From an uncultured Pseudomonadota bacterium (GTDB lineage: Bacteria; Pseudomonadota; Gammaproteobacteria; CAJXQU01): 64,000 nt of DNA. The notes beneath the pieces are model-generated. The model made no database searches. It was not told the DNA's origin and was given only the letters and a program-made list of their open reading frames with translations. Of the stretch, positions 63,796 to 64,000 are shown in pieces. The position numbers and the translations under genes are program-made. Where the stretch lies: assembly GCA_913058255.1 (NCBI GenBank), contig CAJXQU010000007.1, forward strand, positions 1-64,000, read 5' to 3'. Each line of letters starts with the position of its first letter. Position 1 is the stretch's first letter.

Positions 63796-63903
63796 ATTCA
63801 CAGTAGACACTGGCGACTACATTTTGCTGCTACAAGATGAGTAACAACAATATACTTAGCGAGCATTTAAGTGAGCCTTTATATCAGACTCACTAATATA
63901 CTT

Positions 63904-64000
63904 TTACCCTTTTCTTCTAAATCTACTTAACCCGATTAACGCCGATCCAAGTAACCATACTGCTGCAGGGACTGGTACTGCTGATGGTGTAGCATCAAAT
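63904..64000 (-). CDS. C-terminal end of a VPxPA/PEP-CTERM protein, cut by window edge
   Basis: Minus-strand translation into the window end gives about 31 residues ending VPVPAAVWLLGSALIGLSRF plus RRKG and a TAA. This is a VPLPA-type PEP-CTERM sorting signal: motif, hydrophobic helix and basic tail. The rest of the protein lies outside the window. The inverted repeat AGTGAG / CTCACT at 63870-63894 may be its terminator. Confidence 0.8.
   Translation of the reverse strand, partial: FDATPSAVPVPAAVWLLGSALIGLSRFRRKG

Noticed and set aside
1-64000. CRISPR arrays, tRNA/rRNA genes, transposases, prophage
   Set aside because: No regularly spaced repeats, tRNA cloverleaf motifs, rRNA sequence or transposase/integrase ORFs were seen on either strand.

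Overview
The window looks like chromosomal DNA of a Gram-negative, AT-rich (roughly 40% G+C by eye) gammaproteobacterium. Evidence is the lptD-surA order, a class I adenylate cyclase, AvtA, AcnB, AmpD, YaeQ, a YcgN-type cysteine-cluster protein and glyA-nrdR-ribD-ribE synteny. Sodium:alanine symport and PEP-CTERM/exosortase-type surface proteins fit an aquatic, exopolysaccharide-producing lifestyle. A Methylophaga/Cycloclasticus-like lineage is possible but unproven. The first 48 bases are not genomic: they are an Illumina Nextera i5 adapter with an index, so the left edge is a contig end.

Layout. 0-7.4 kb: truncated surA and lptD, divergent from an RND efflux adaptor/pump pair. 7.4-7.7 kb: a cold-shock gene whose ribosome binding site can be sequestered in its own leader. 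8-13.2 kb: an exopolysaccharide-type accessory block, comprising a broken sialate-esterase-like PEP-CTERM gene, a CelD-like and a small GNAT acyltransferase, and facing them a FemAB-like transferase overlapping a flippase. 13.7-17.3 kb: three tandem genes (TelA-like helical protein, DUF6384-like membrane protein, coiled coil with Gly/Arg tail), the best candidate for a poorly described system. 17.3-29 kb: an HDOD-REC-GGDEF regulator, CDF transporter, pepN, a FliL-like protein, acnB and a HAF-repeat PEP-CTERM protein.

29-42 kb: an SDR epimerase without a canonical start codon, photolyase overlapping ferrochelatase, yaeQ, a secreted beta-helix protein, a methyltransferase, an AGCS symporter, a retropepsin-like protease, ampD, small membrane proteins, a roadblock-like/TPR pair and purN. 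42-48.3 kb: one-carbon/serine block gcvT-gcvP-serC-serB (no gcvH), with a structured spacer between gcvP and serC. 48.3-55 kb: an RRM protein, NAD-type isocitrate dehydrogenase, and a tightly packed GGDEF / Ser-Thr kinase / EEP phosphatase / PGPGW membrane protein / CDP-alcohol phosphatidyltransferase run. 55-64 kb: avtA, cyaA, glyA, nrdR, ribD, ribE, ycgN and the C-terminal end of another VPxPA/PEP-CTERM protein.

Themes. Glycine/serine/one-carbon flux is served by gcvT, gcvP, serC, serB, glyA and purN. Envelope biology is served by lptD, surA, the RND pump, flippase, FemAB-like protein and ampD. Two GGDEF proteins and CyaA give nucleotide second-messenger signalling. Three proteins carry exosortase-type tails, but no exosortase lies in the window. 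No tRNA, rRNA, CRISPR array, IS element or prophage was recognised.
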